Source of the DNA: Torreya grandis
Taxonomy: Eukaryota > Streptophyta > Pinopsida > Cupressales > Taxaceae
Length of the DNA: 64,000 bases
NCBI GenBank assembly: GCA_037957365.1
Contig: JARHVA010000316.1
Coordinates: 248,001-312,000, forward strand
Direction: 5' to 3'
Below, piece after piece: positions 51,800-63,300 of the stretch (its first letter is position 1; each line of letters begins with the position of its first letter). The notes beneath the pieces are model-generated. The model was not told the origin of the DNA. It did not search any database and was given only the letters and a program-made list of their open reading frames with translations. Position numbers and translations under genes: made by a program.

Positions 51800-53370
51800 T
51801 CTTTATGAATAGTTTATGGATTTACGTAAGTGCACAAATTTAGGGGATAAAAAGGGCCTGCCTCTGAACATTTTTAAAAAAAAATGAGAAATCTCAACTT
51901 CTGTAGATTATTTGAGATGGATAATGTCCAAATTTGAAGATGATATAGGAATACCAATTGTAGACTTTTGAGCCTTGTTTTTAAAATTCCATTTTTTTAT
52001 AAAAATGGGTAAGTATAAGTAGGTTAAACATTTAAAATTTGAAGAAGAACTCCTATTTTTTAAGAAAAACTAAGGAGATAGCCAATCATGTGGCCCCTCA
52101 TTTTTTGAACATCGTTTAGTATTGTTTGAAACCATTTGGTGAAAATTTAGATAAGATCATGTAGTTTGTAACCTGTATTTTTTTTAAATTAATGAATATT
52201 TTTTTATTGATTTTTCAATTAAATTAACCCTGAAAACTAAAAAAAATGGATGGCCAATAGTGCAGACCTCCCTAATTACCTTTAAAAAAAAAATGATTTT
52301 TTTTAAATGTGTATAGATTTAGGCCTAGTTGGTGATCATATAAAAAAAATTCACTTAAATCAATGAAAAAATACATAAAAATATATAGACATGTATATTT
52401 ATAGTATATATTTTCCTAAAAAAGACAGTTAAAAATCAACATGATCAACCACGATTGTTCCACTAGGTAGCCAAAAAAAAATCTTAAAAAGTAGTTAATG
52501 ATTTTAAATAACATGGAAAAATGTATATGTACTATATATTTTTATATATAATATAAAACACATTTATTTGATTAATATCAATGATCCAAACACAAGATAA
52601 TTTGAGGATAAATTGGAAGTGTATATGGCTTCTTTATGCCAAAAAGTGGGATAATAATGCTTTGACATCCTAGATATCATCTAGAAACCTTAAAATAGAC
52701 TAAAAATTAAAAAAACGTATATTTGGAAAGGGAAGAGTGTGTTCGATGTCTTATTAATAATTTTATGAAATGTCTCATTGAAATTCATAGTGTTTATGAT
52801 AAAAAAGCTACCTTTTCTTATTTTTGGTTAAAACACTTGTATTTGGCTGTGCATTTTCAAGTCTAGGCTTTAGGCTCAGGAATCCAATACATTTTTAAGT
52901 CAAAAGGTAGGTTTTTGAAATTATACATAACAAAGTGCATATGTGTTAGAAGTTTACATGTCATAATGTGTACACGTTCATAAGAGATGAAAGTAAGAAT
53001 ATTTGAATTCAAAAAGGTGATCAATTAAAAGGTGAGGGTGATTTACTAAAATAAATGTTAAGTAAAAGTTGAACTTATATTTATTTTAGTAAATATAATA
53101 AATTAGGGCCACTCTATATATTTTAAAATTGGTCTCACAGTTGCATAACTTATGATCTGGGAGATAGTTTTTCAAAATCTAATCTGGTCAGTACTTAATC
53201 ATTTTTAGGATTTCAGTATTGAACCTAGGGATTTCAAGGCATAATATTTATAATTGATGTCTATTTTGTGTAAATATATAGTCATTTTTTAGGTTTTAGT
53301 ACCTTATGTATTACTTGATGGCATTTATAGGAGTTTTTAGTTTGTCAAAATTAAAGTTTATAAACCAATG
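51800..53370 (-). repeat. Dispersed repeat R, copy B
   Basis: Reverse-complement partner of 32323-33620. Shared landmarks read on the plus strand include GAGAAATCTCAACTTCTGTAG (near 51886), AAACATTTAAAATTTGAAGA (near 52027), TTATTTTAGTAAATATAATA and AATTGGTCTCA. It is about 250 bp longer than copy A because of insertions or deletions. Its right edge meets a plus-oriented ~200-bp array exactly as copy A meets the inverted array. Confidence 0.75.
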
Positions 53371-54880
53371 CATAACCAACCACTCCTTTATGTCAATTTT
53401 ACTTATGATTAGGTCTTTTATAGGCAAAAAAGTAACACAACACCATATCATGTGACTAGGGTAAATAGGGACAATTTGGGCCAAATTTATACATGGTCAC
53501 CCCAATTTAATTTTAATTCATGCCAAAGTGGTGTGCATGGGGACACATAGGTTGCATTGGTGATCCATACACACCGAACCACCCCTTCATGATGATTTTA
53601 CTTGTGATTAGGTCCCTTATAGGCCAAAAGTGACATAAAACATCATATCCACTTATAACCAAGGTAAATGCAAATAATTTTAGGCACATTTATGCATGAC
53701 CACCCCATTTCTCTTTAAATTCAAAAAAAATCTTATTGGGACAAAATAAGTCACATTGTGATCCTTACACATCCAACCACCAACTCATAGTAATTTTAAT
53801 TATGATTAGCTCCATTATTGCCAATAATGACACAATAAAACCATATCCACTTATGTCCATAGAAATTCAGACAATTTATGACACATGTATCTATAATCAC
53901 CCTAAATCACTTTGAAATCAAACCAAAGTGGTGGGATTGGGGTAACATAGGTCACATCAATGACCTGCACATACGAAACCATCACTTTATGTCATTTTAA
54001 GTTGTGATTTGAGATTTTATAGGCCAAAATAAATAAAACACCACCATATTCACTTATGATGATGGAAAATATAGATAATTTTGGATACATTCATACATTA
54101 TCAACTCACTTCACTTCAAATTGAGGCTAAATTAGTGTGATTGGGATAGTTTAGGTACCATTGGTAATTGAAACACACCCAATCACTCCTTTATGTTGAT
54201 TTTACTTAAAATCAGGTCTTTATAAGCTAAAATTAACACAACAACATCATATCCCTATGGTAAGGGAAAATTTGAATAATTTTAGGCACATTTATGTATG
54301 ATCATCCCAACCCACTTTGAATCCAAGCCAATGTGGTGTAATTTGGTAAACATAGGCTTCATTGGGGACCTTCGCACACCAAACCAGCATTTTATGATGA
54401 TTTTAGTTTTGATTTGGTCCTTTATAATTAAAAAATGACACAACAACACTATATCCACTTGTGATCAGGGAAGATGGGGAAAACTTTATACACATTTGGA
54501 CATATTTGTGCATGATCACCATAATTCACTTCAAATTTAGGCCAAAATGGTGTGAATGGGGTAACATAGGTTTTGATTTTGTGTGCACTAGGGACCAATG
54601 CAATTAAGTCCCTCATTCTAAAATACACACAATATCACCATATCCACTTGTTACCAAGATAAATGTAGATGATTTGGGTCACATATATGTGTGATCACCC
54701 AAATTCACTTTGAAATCAATCCAAAGTGGTATTATTGGGGAAACAAAGGTCACATTGGTGACCTAAGAATATCCATCCACCTTTTTATGTTATTTTTACT
54801 TGAGATTATGTGGATTATAGGCCAAACTCAACACAATAACACTAAATTTATTCTTATCTATAGGGACATGATATTTCTAA
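53371..54880 (+). repeat. ~200-bp tandem repeat array beside repeat R copy B
   Basis: About seven and a half units in plus orientation, with the TTATAGGCC-equivalent landmark near 53420, 53618, 53818, 54017, 54220, 54420, 54620 and 54815. The unit is the same as at 6215 and 29937. The array fades out near 54880. The frame at 54691-54948 lies inside the last units and is not conserved. Confidence 0.85.
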
Positions 54881-56010
54881 AGTGTGCCTCAATAACTGGC
54901 ATGAGACATCGAACCTCCTATATCTATATGTTGCTAAACTATAAGTAGTATGCCTCTATCATGTTATGTGTAGCCTTTATAATGTCACATGTATATATGA
55001 GATACACATACATGATATTTGTTTTTTGTGAGTCATGATCCATATTTATTGTCTCGAGATAGGATAAGGGATAGCATATATAGTATAGTGAATGGCATCA
55101 CTATATTCAATGGGCCTACCACACCTATGCAACCCATATATAATGAATCCCATTCAATAGAGACAATCAATTGAAATAAAATATAATATTAATAGGGTAG
55201 ACATTATCCATCACATCATGTTACCCACACCCATTCCATTATCTATCATATTAAAATAATGTTACTTATATATATGAAATCAGTTTATTCAATGACATTG
55301 ATATATATTACATCACACAAATCATTCATTCCATGTCAATAATTATGCACATTGGGTCACTTTGGTCATTATATACATATTGTGTGTGTAATGTAGTATC
55401 ATTTATCATTGATATACTTATTTAATCATTGATAGAATAATTAAATGGATATAGTGAAATTGATACAACTAATAAATTGATAGACCTTGGCCCCTATCTA
55501 TAATCACTCTAAATCTATATGTAAACCCATATGTGGGGTTGGGGTGTTAATATATATTATGTTAATTAAACTATATATTATGACAATGCCAATGAAACTA
55601 TATATCTATATAGTGGGGGTGGACATGTGATTTTGTTATTTTTCATTAATAAAAGATGGTGTCACCATATTAGTCATTCCTATTTTTTACAATTGAATGA
55701 TAGAATAATACTATGTATGTAATACATGATTCACATGATTCATTCACTCGGTGGGAACCTCCCCTATATAGATATGGGATATGGATATGACATTGATTCA
55801 TTATGTCTATACCCATATCTGATGGAATAGGCTAGATTAATTGGTTAAATTGTTAGGACCATGAATCAAATACTACAGGTCTAGACCCTACATACCCATT
55901 ACCCTCCTCAAATATAATAGGGATAGGAAAGTGGCCATATATAGATATGACCCCTCTATTAATTTAATAAATTAATTGAATCTCTCTCTATATATAAGGG
56001 GCCTCATCCT

Positions 56011-56012
<2 letters not shown>

Positions 56013-56082
<70 letters not shown>
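56013..56082. repeat. (GT)35 microsatellite
   Basis: 70 bases of uninterrupted GT. Confidence 0.97.
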
Positions 56083-56084
<2 letters not shown>

Positions 56085-56329
56085 GGATGATTGTGTGCCC
56101 ATATATAAATAAGGGACTTAGATTGGTTTAAAAATTGATTACTCTATTTACCATATATATCTAATGGCAACCCTTCAATTATATATTTATGGATATCAAA
56201 TAAATAACATAAGTCATTAGTGATTGATGTGTGAGTGATGTGCAAACAATTTTTTTATGCTCTTTTTCTATTTAGGATATGGATAGGGCATATATACTAT
56301 AGTGGTCACACTAGTGGGTGGTGTATATC

Positions 56330-56331
<2 letters not shown>

Positions 56332-56369
<38 letters not shown>
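56332..56369. repeat. (AT)19 microsatellite
   Basis: 38 bases of uninterrupted AT within TA-rich surroundings. Confidence 0.95.
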
Positions 56370-56371
<2 letters not shown>

Positions 56372-56640
56372 GGAAGCCCTATATGTATAGATCAATCATC
56401 TATAGTTGAGGCCAAGAGAGAGGTCCCAAAATAGATGAGGGGAAATTGATTGATGATTGACCCTATATATGTATTTGTTGAGGGCACCACATAGATAATT
56501 GAGGGGTTTGATTGGCATATCTATATATAGGGCAAATTAGGGGGCCTGCATTCTAGTGAGTGATGCATAAATTTTCCCTTATATTTATATAGGGATGTAG
56601 TCATATAAAATGTATAAATTGGTAGTTTGAGTGTGTCTTA

Positions 56641-57760
56641 TGACGCCCCATGCATAGGTCCTTTTTGCATGCTCTTGTGACCCTTATAGACACCTTTTTC
56701 TCAATATTAGTCATTTGAAACCTTCTAAACGGTCATTCCACCTCAACCAGATAGTATTCCCCATACCAATCTTGTTCCCCTAGGTCTTAAAATTGTATTA
56801 CAAGAGCACCCCATTTGGACTATAGTGCCCCATAGAGAAGTTTCCCATTTTTTGTGTTCCTATTCATTTGCACTTTGAGCCCCAATGATCATTTTCATCC
56901 ATTTGTTATCTTTAATTAGGTTGGCCTATCATGAATACATCTAACCCATGACCAATTATTCCCTATAAAAGCCCACTCAAAGCTCATTTACAAGCGAGGT
57001 GACCAAAATTACAAAGCAAGCAAGAATACAAATAAAGCACTAAGGAAAACTTCCCTATTATTTTCACATAATCACCCAACATAGCTACAAACCTACTCAA
57101 ATCCTCTTACCAATCCCTAACCACCTCAAACACTATCAATTTGGCATTTTGATCCACATTACACTATTTCACAAAGCACACTAGGTGGTAGAACTACATA
57201 TGGCTTGATCCCTCTTCGAAGTATTGTATGTAGGAAACATGCCCACATAAGGGGTGTGGATTGCACATTCATTACATGTTTCACACTAGCTCACCTCTTT
57301 ATCAAGTGACTCAAATGTTGTTTTATCAAGCATGATGGAGGGTTAGGGTTTGAAGACAAAATCAGCTCCATAATGAGTTCCATCGATAACCATCACTCAT
57401 TTTTTCATAGGCATAACACAACTACCTAGAAAGTTTAAGGTTTTTGTGATCAATTTGGACAACACTGGACACCAAAGCATCCAATTTAGGTTTAGGTCTA
57501 TTTCACCCAATAAAATCTATATTTAGGTTTATGATACCTTCCCATTCATGCACAACCATTTTAAACCTTTGTGTTATCCGTCTCGGTCTATTTCAAGCTA
57601 AATTATTTTTCTCCTTATATATTGCTATTTTTAGAAAGGTGAAAAAGACAAATAGTTACACAAATTAGGACTATATTTATTGTTATATTATGTACTAATT
57701 TATTAATATATACCCTTAACTAAAATAATAATAATACTCCATTATTTACAAAATAATTTC
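56641..57760 (+). mobile_element. Ty3/gypsy 5' LTR and leader (copy Y)
   Basis: Homologous to 1865-2998. Starts TGACGCCCCATGCATAGG and has a TATA box. It carries GTGGTAGAACTACATATGGC followed by TTGATCCCTCTTCGAAG, a hallmark phrase of many plant gypsy LTRs. A degraded gypsy gag begins at 58193 in the same orientation, so this is a 5' LTR. The true LTR/leader junction is probably near 57420. No unambiguous tRNA primer site was found. Confidence 0.72.
56963..56971 (+). promoter_or_regulatory. LTR TATA box (copy Y)
   Basis: CTATAAAAG about 320 bases into the LTR, conserved with CTATAAAAT at 2189. Followed by an A-rich leader with ACAAAGCAAGCAAGAATAC. Confidence 0.55.
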
Positions 57761-58192
57761 AATTATTTGGTGAACCTTACTTCACTCACACACAAAAACC
57801 ATAGAACCCTAGGGAAAATTCCTTGTTGATTTTAGTAATATTCTTCTAATTTTTCCTGCATAAATAAAAATCAGAATTTCACATTTAATGTATAAAATTC
57901 ACAATAGTAATTTAAAAAATCATTTCTTTCAAACTCTAATAGAATATACAAGGTATCTATTATTTTATAGGTATCACCTTACATGTTAGTGATATTTTTA
58001 TCCTTTTTATGCATATTCTGATTTACTATTTTTCAAATCCTATATTACATTTATTTAATCTTCTCTTTCATTTTTCAAGTTATTTTCCTTATGCCACCTA
58101 AGCTCCTTGCATCTCTTCCTTTGAGATGAAGTACAATACTTAGTGTAAACCCTCCTTAATTCATCCATATTCTTCTAACCCATCCATACACC
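57761..58192 (+). other. Untranslated leader before gypsy gag
   Basis: AT-rich sequence between the block shared with copy X and the gag start. No feature was recognised. Confidence 0.4.
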
Positions 58193-58982
58193 ATGGATAA
58201 AAAACTAGCTTAGTTTCCTACTATAGATCCTACACATCCAGATTACACTAATTTCCATGACAATAATTTTGATAATGAGCAGTGTGAGAATAACAATGAT
58301 GATATACACATCGATGTTATGCTCCATGAAATTGGGTTACTAATCCACTTCCACCTATTTTTTATGATGATGTTGTCATCAACAAAGATTTGATTTTATA
58401 TTAATTTTAGAGAGAGACTTAGGGAACAACCCTGAGATCATGCCATTATCTTACAATATATCATGGAAATAAAAAAGGCTAAACAAGTTGAGTCTTTCAT
58501 TATTTTAGAACAACCAATTTCAAATAAAACTATGGGGGAAACTATGTCTTAACAACCCCCTATAGCAACCCAACCTTCCTATGTAGTACCACAAGCTATG
58601 GCTATTACATCTTTGCCTCCTGATGTGGTTGCCCTTGTGTAAGAGATTAAATCTCTCCAATCAAAGGTGATACATCTTGAGCAAGGTGCCTCTAGACCAA
58701 CACAAGATTTGGAATCTTTTTCTCTACTTCATACACCATTGTCACACCATATTAATTATACACCCTTACCACTAAGTTTTGTTCAACCCAAGCTCACTTT
58801 ATATGATGGCAAGGGTGACCTAGATACACACTTGATAGCTTTTCACATAGCATGCGTGGACTATGTGCCAAATTATTGGTTACTAACCAAGCTATTTCCA
58901 TAGATTTTAAAGGATTATGCTCTAAATTGGTTTTATATTCTATCAAATTAGTCATTCAAAGCATTCAATCCTTTAGCTAACA
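58193..58982 (+). pseudogene. Ty3/gypsy gag, decayed and truncated by copia C2
   Basis: A frame starting near the ATG at 58193 with an Asp/Asn-rich N-terminus, then stops. The best-preserved part (58667-58903) has FVQPKLTLYDGKGDLDTHLI, AFHIACVDYV and LLTKLFP, followed after a stop by LKDYALNWFYILSN and SFKAFNPLANML. This is the Retrotrans_gag domain (capsid), in the expected order: P-K-L-x-x-Y-D-G-x-G-D-x-x-x-H-L, then A-x-x-W-F. The frame is cut at 58982 by the end of the copia element C2, so the rest would lie beyond the right edge of the window. Not functional. Confidence 0.82.
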
Positions 58983-60347
58983 TGTTAAACATAATCTATC
59001 TATTGAGAGGGGGTTGAATCAATAAACCAACTAAAATAGTTTTTTAATTTTTAATGAATAAAAAATAACATATGCATATCAAATAATAGATGTAGAGATC
59101 ACTCACACACACATAAGACACATTACACCAGATTTATATGTGGAAAACCCAATGGGAAAAACCATGATGAGAATAGCTGCTAGAATATAGTGTTCTAATC
59201 TAGACTCATAGTTAAATTCCTCACTAACAAATCACACTAGTTAAATTTAAGGACATCAATCCTAAGGAGACACCCATCCCTTATTTTGAGCTCTAACTCA
59301 TTTTTATCTCAATGATCATATGTTTAAGGGATAAAACCCTATGGAGACACCAATCCCCTAACTGAGCATCAACTCAGTCTTTTTGATGACACCAACCAAT
59401 CAGAGCTATGGAGCTACAACTCTAGCATACAAGGCATATTCATAAATGAATCCAATTATATTCCTTTGTTACAAGTCTAGTCTATAACTACTCACTCTCT
59501 ATATATTCTCAATGCACTCTTCCTTCCTCTTCGATCACACTCTACACATTCTTTACCTACCTGTGTCTTCAGTCAACACACCCTTTTATTTTATCACTCT
59601 TCAAATTTTGCAATGACTACAATAATAGTGATGACAGTAGCAACCTTGACAATGTCAAGGATATAGATTATATGCATATAATTAGGTCTAGGGTCTTCTT
59701 CAAGTAATTATTTCACATATGGAATGCACCAAACTAGTTCTAGTTCTTGATTTACATTTAATGTGACTTTGACAATTGTGATTTCCCATGTCTTAGTTCA
59801 TGCATCACACTGCCATGTTCAAATCTATATACCAAATACTTGATTCTAATCATAACTACATAATTTCCTTAATTAAGGATTGATCAATTTGATCAATCAA
59901 TCTCAAGTCTTATGAGGATATTTTTACTATCTTTGTCATTTACTTGAACCAAGTCATTACTGTGCTACTTCCTTATTCAAGGATTGATCGGTTAAGTAGA
60001 TCAATATCAAGCTCTATGTAGATTTCTTGAGCTAGTTGTTTGTATGGTCTTATCTTTAAATAAGGACCTTTCATCTTGTCTTTTGCATCATTCACCATCC
60101 ATCTTGAACCATTAGATCCTTTGTATGCACCTTTTCCAATTTTAAAATAGATCTATTGATCTTCTTCCTTTCATGGTTCCTTGAGTCATTGGATCTTTAA
60201 GTAACATGTTCTTTGACATGGTATTTATGTTTAACCATTGAGCTCTTTTTTGCATCTCACTCCTTTTATATGATTGGGTCACTTTCACTCCTTTTTATCA
60301 ACTCCAACATGCTCAATATATAATCTCCTATTGGGTCAATAAGCATC

Positions 60348-60800
60348 GATCACCTTGTTCCACTGTATTCTTTACGCATCATTGGATCTTCCTCATCTAG
60401 ATTACCATGTGCCATTTGATCTTTGAAGATGCATGAACTTTATATTAAATTGGTCATTAAACTTTAGCATGTTAACCTCATCTCACTTCTTCTTATGTTT
60501 CTAGATTACTTCTAATCTATCAATGTCCTTGAAGATGCTTGATCCTTAACTGACCACTATGTCACTAAACAGTGATCATCTTGTTCCACCTGGGTCCTTG
60601 CACTTCATTGGATCACTCCTATCCAATCTTCTATGTATCATTAAATTTTAGTATGTGCATGATCATTAACTAAGTTAGACATTAACCTTTGACATGTTTG
60701 AATTCATCTTACCCACTGTAGCATTCATGAGGACCTTTGAACCATTAGATCTTATCAAACCTGCTTGGACTTTAACTTCACCACTATGCCATTATCCTTT
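60348..60800. repeat. ~226-bp degenerate tandem duplication in C2 LTR
   Basis: GATCACCTTGTTCCACTG (60348) and GATCATCTTGTTCCACCTG (60574) start two colinear segments. These share CATTGGATC, TTAACTA/TTAAATTGG and a CATTAAACTTT / CATTAACCTTTGACATG phrase. Shorter related pieces with ACCATTAGATC or TCATTGGATC occur on both sides. Confidence 0.6.
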
Positions 60801-60979
60801 GAGCACCTTTATGCCTTAGATCCATTTTATCCATTGGATCTTATTTGTCATACATCATTAGATCATCAAATATGCATGCTCTTTACCCTAGTGCCCTCAA
60901 TTCATATCACCCATTGGATATGCATTGCCCGATCACCCATGCACCATCAAATCTTTTGACAAACTTGTTAGAATTTAAC

Positions 60980-61115
60980 ACTTGTCAGCTACACATGCAC
61001 TCAGAGGGTCCTTTGACATGTTGACTTACCTCACTCTGTTAGAACAAATGCCTTAATCAAGAATGAATGTGACACTTGTCACTTATGCATTCACTCAGAG
61101 GGTCCCTTTGATAGA
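60980..61115. repeat. ~93-bp tandem duplication in C2 LTR
   Basis: CACTTGTCAGCTACACATGC with CACTCAGAGGGTCC at 60980-61012 recurs as CACTTGTCACTTATGCATTC with CACTCAGAGGGTCC at 61073-61105. Confidence 0.7.
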
Positions 61116-61806
61116 TAATATTTATTATGCTCTATTGGATCATTTCATGAGATGTAGCATAGACTATTAATCTTTAAATAGGCTTAAATATTTTCTTAAG
61201 TCATAGACTTATGAAAATATAAAGACTCATGTTGTTTCTTTAGCTGATAATATCTTTATCAAGGGGTTGATTTCACAATGTTGAATAAGACTTAAGTTGT
61301 AACTTAAGTAACCAGATCCCAACTATTGCAAGTCAATTGCAAAATAGAAAGTGCCTTTCAGATCTCTACAAAAAACTGTGTTTAAAACCTTAAACACTTA
61401 GGGTTTTTATGATATAACCCTATGACTGATACCAAACACTTTTCTCCCCTGAGTTCTTAACTCCATGTCCATACTCGAAGCTTAGATATATTGAATCTCT
61501 CAAAAAACCCATAATGAATTTGATGTTCATTTCCCATGAAAGTGTCCCTAGTTTACCAATGATAATCCAAGTCACAAATCTCTTTCTAAGACACTCACTC
61601 TCAACTATGACTCAAAACCTAGACCACAAATAACTCACAACTCTATGGGGATCTATAATAATGTTTTCCACCTCAATACCTTTGTAATTAATGCATGATA
61701 GCAAATGTTACCTTTTACATCAATGACAACCCATGATACTTGATCATTGAGACTTCTTTACTAAGCTCCTTGATAGACTTAATGACTCACAATCTTGCCA
61801 ATAAAC

Positions 61807-61826
61807 TCCCACTTTGTCATTAATGG
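61807..61826 (-). other. Second polypurine-tract-like site of C2
   Basis: Minus strand reads CATTAATGACAAAGTGGGAG. It repeats the upstream site at 61934-61953, including the preceding CATTAATG, but with one pyrimidine in the tract. This is a duplicated PPT arrangement. Confidence 0.55.
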
Positions 61827-61866
61827 AAAAAACATCTTGTTCTATAAGATTTGCAAATGCAAGTTT

Positions 61867-61950
61867 GTCAATCTCTTTCTCCTATATGCACATATGTCAA
61901 GCTCTTTTTCCTATATGCAAATCTATCAAGTTCTTTCTCCCCCTTTGACA
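61867..61950. repeat. 29-bp tandem repeat between two polypurine tracts
   Basis: Units begin at 61867, 61896 and 61925, exactly 29 bp apart. On the plus strand each has (G/A)TCAA(T/G), then CTCTTT or TTCTTT. The first two also have CCTATATGCA. The last unit merges into the polypurine tract. Confidence 0.85.
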
Positions 61951-61953
61951 TTA
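61934..61953 (-). other. Polypurine tract of copia C2
   Basis: Minus strand reads TTAATGTCAAAGGGGGAGAA. The phrase 'AATGTCAAAGGGGGAGA' is the usual plus-strand primer context in plant copia elements. Confidence 0.8.
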
Positions 61954-62440
61954 ATGACAAAGGGTCTCTACCAAGATGCCAACCACTTGCACCTTCGTAG
62001 GCACCTTGACTATTTTGATCTTTGGACCTATCTAATTTGAACATATTATGAGGAACTCCCCATTAGGAAATTCCATAATTATTAAGGATCTATTTGGATA
62101 TCTACTTCCTCTGACTCTTCGTGAATGGCTCCTTAATCCATTTAAGGTGTCTAATTTAGTTCCACCTAACTCCATGATTCTTACAACTAATCATTTATAT
62201 AGCATTAGTCTAAATTACCAATCAATAATCTATATATCTCCTATATAGATGGGCATAATGATCTAGAGTTAACAAACCTTTGTCACCTTCTTTGACATCA
62301 AATAGCAAAGGGACTATAGCCTTCTCATTGGATTACCTTTTCTCTCAATCCAGGAGTTAAGGATTTTTCTTCAATGACTCCCCTTGGACTCATGCCCTAT
62401 CACTAGAAACTTAGTGATGTGATGCATGGGAGCTACCACT

Positions 62441-63300
62441 CCCAACTTCCCTCTTAAATAATCAAATTGATCCTTGGCAAGAGGCTTGGTGAATATATAT
62501 ATAATTTGATCCTTTATTGGAACATACTCCATTTTGACCTCTTGATCTACAACATTTTATCTCAAAAAGTGATATTTGATGAATATATGCTTAGTTTTGG
62601 AATGCATCACTAGATTCTTGGATATGTTTATGGAAATTGAGCTATCACAAAAGATAGAAATAGGTGCTTAAATGTTTACCTTAATGTCTTTGAGAGTATG
62701 CATCATCTACAAGACTTGAGTTCAACACGCAACTACTACCACATACTCTGCTTTTGTTGTAGATAGTGTAATTGACTCTTACTTTTTTCTTAGTCATGAC
62801 ACAAGTCTATTTCTAAGGAAAAATGCACCACCACTAGTGCTTTTCCTATCATCCATTACTTCCTACCCAATCAACATCTATATATGAAATCAACATGAGA
62901 TCTTCACTTGTAGGATACCACAGACCATAATCAATTATGCTCTTGATGTATCTAAATATTCTCTTCACAACATTGACATGTGATTCCTTTGGGGATGCTT
63001 GAAATATTGAAACCATGCATAATTCTTACATGATGTCTAGTCTTGATGTAGTTAGGTACAATAGACTACCTATCATTGATCTATACATGGTATTATTTGT
63101 AGCAGGGGTCTCATCTTATTTGCTCAACTTGCATTCAGTTATCATAATAGTATTGACTGACCTGTTGTCTTCCATTTAAAATATCTTGAGCATCTCCTTT
63201 ACATACTTGGTTTGAGATATGAATGTCCCTTAATTGGATTGAGAAATTTATAGACTAAGAAATATTGATAGTTTTACAAGCATGTACATTTAAAACTCAT
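62441..63300 (-). pseudogene. Copia C2 RNase H, broken
   Basis: Read on the minus strand. LSTTKAEYVVVAC (near 62775-62735) is the RNase H Ser-Thr-x-x-Glu-Ala-Glu-Tyr block. It is followed by DSSISINISKNLVMHSKTKH and IFIKYHFLR (62665-62580), MEYVPIKDQIIYIFTKPLAK and DQFDYLRGKLG (62535-62441), the conserved C-terminal end of copia pol. In-frame stops occur at several points. The 'ISKN..HS.TKHI..KYHF' and 'LRGKLG' wording is Sirevirus-like. It degrades the RNA strand of the RNA-DNA hybrid. Confidence 0.78.

Larger units (their letters stand above)
54881..56640. other. TA-rich non-coding DNA
   Basis: Extremely rich in TATATA, ATATAG and CCATAT motifs, with several near-palindromic TA runs. No genes or element domains were recognised. 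Contains the GT and TA microsatellites annotated separately. Confidence 0.5.
58983..61805 (-). repeat. 3' LTR of copia C2 (start approximate)
   Basis: Runs from downstream of the polypurine tracts to TTTAACA at 58983, which would make it about 2.8 kb. It includes internal tandem duplications. The start on the minus strand cannot be fixed without the 5' LTR, so the 61805 edge is a guess. Frames such as 60765-60959 are taken as chance. Confidence 0.5.

Noticed and set aside
56013..56369. GT and TA tracts as a replication origin or matrix-attachment site
   Set aside because: Simple repeats in AT-rich DNA are not evidence of either function, and nothing else supports it.
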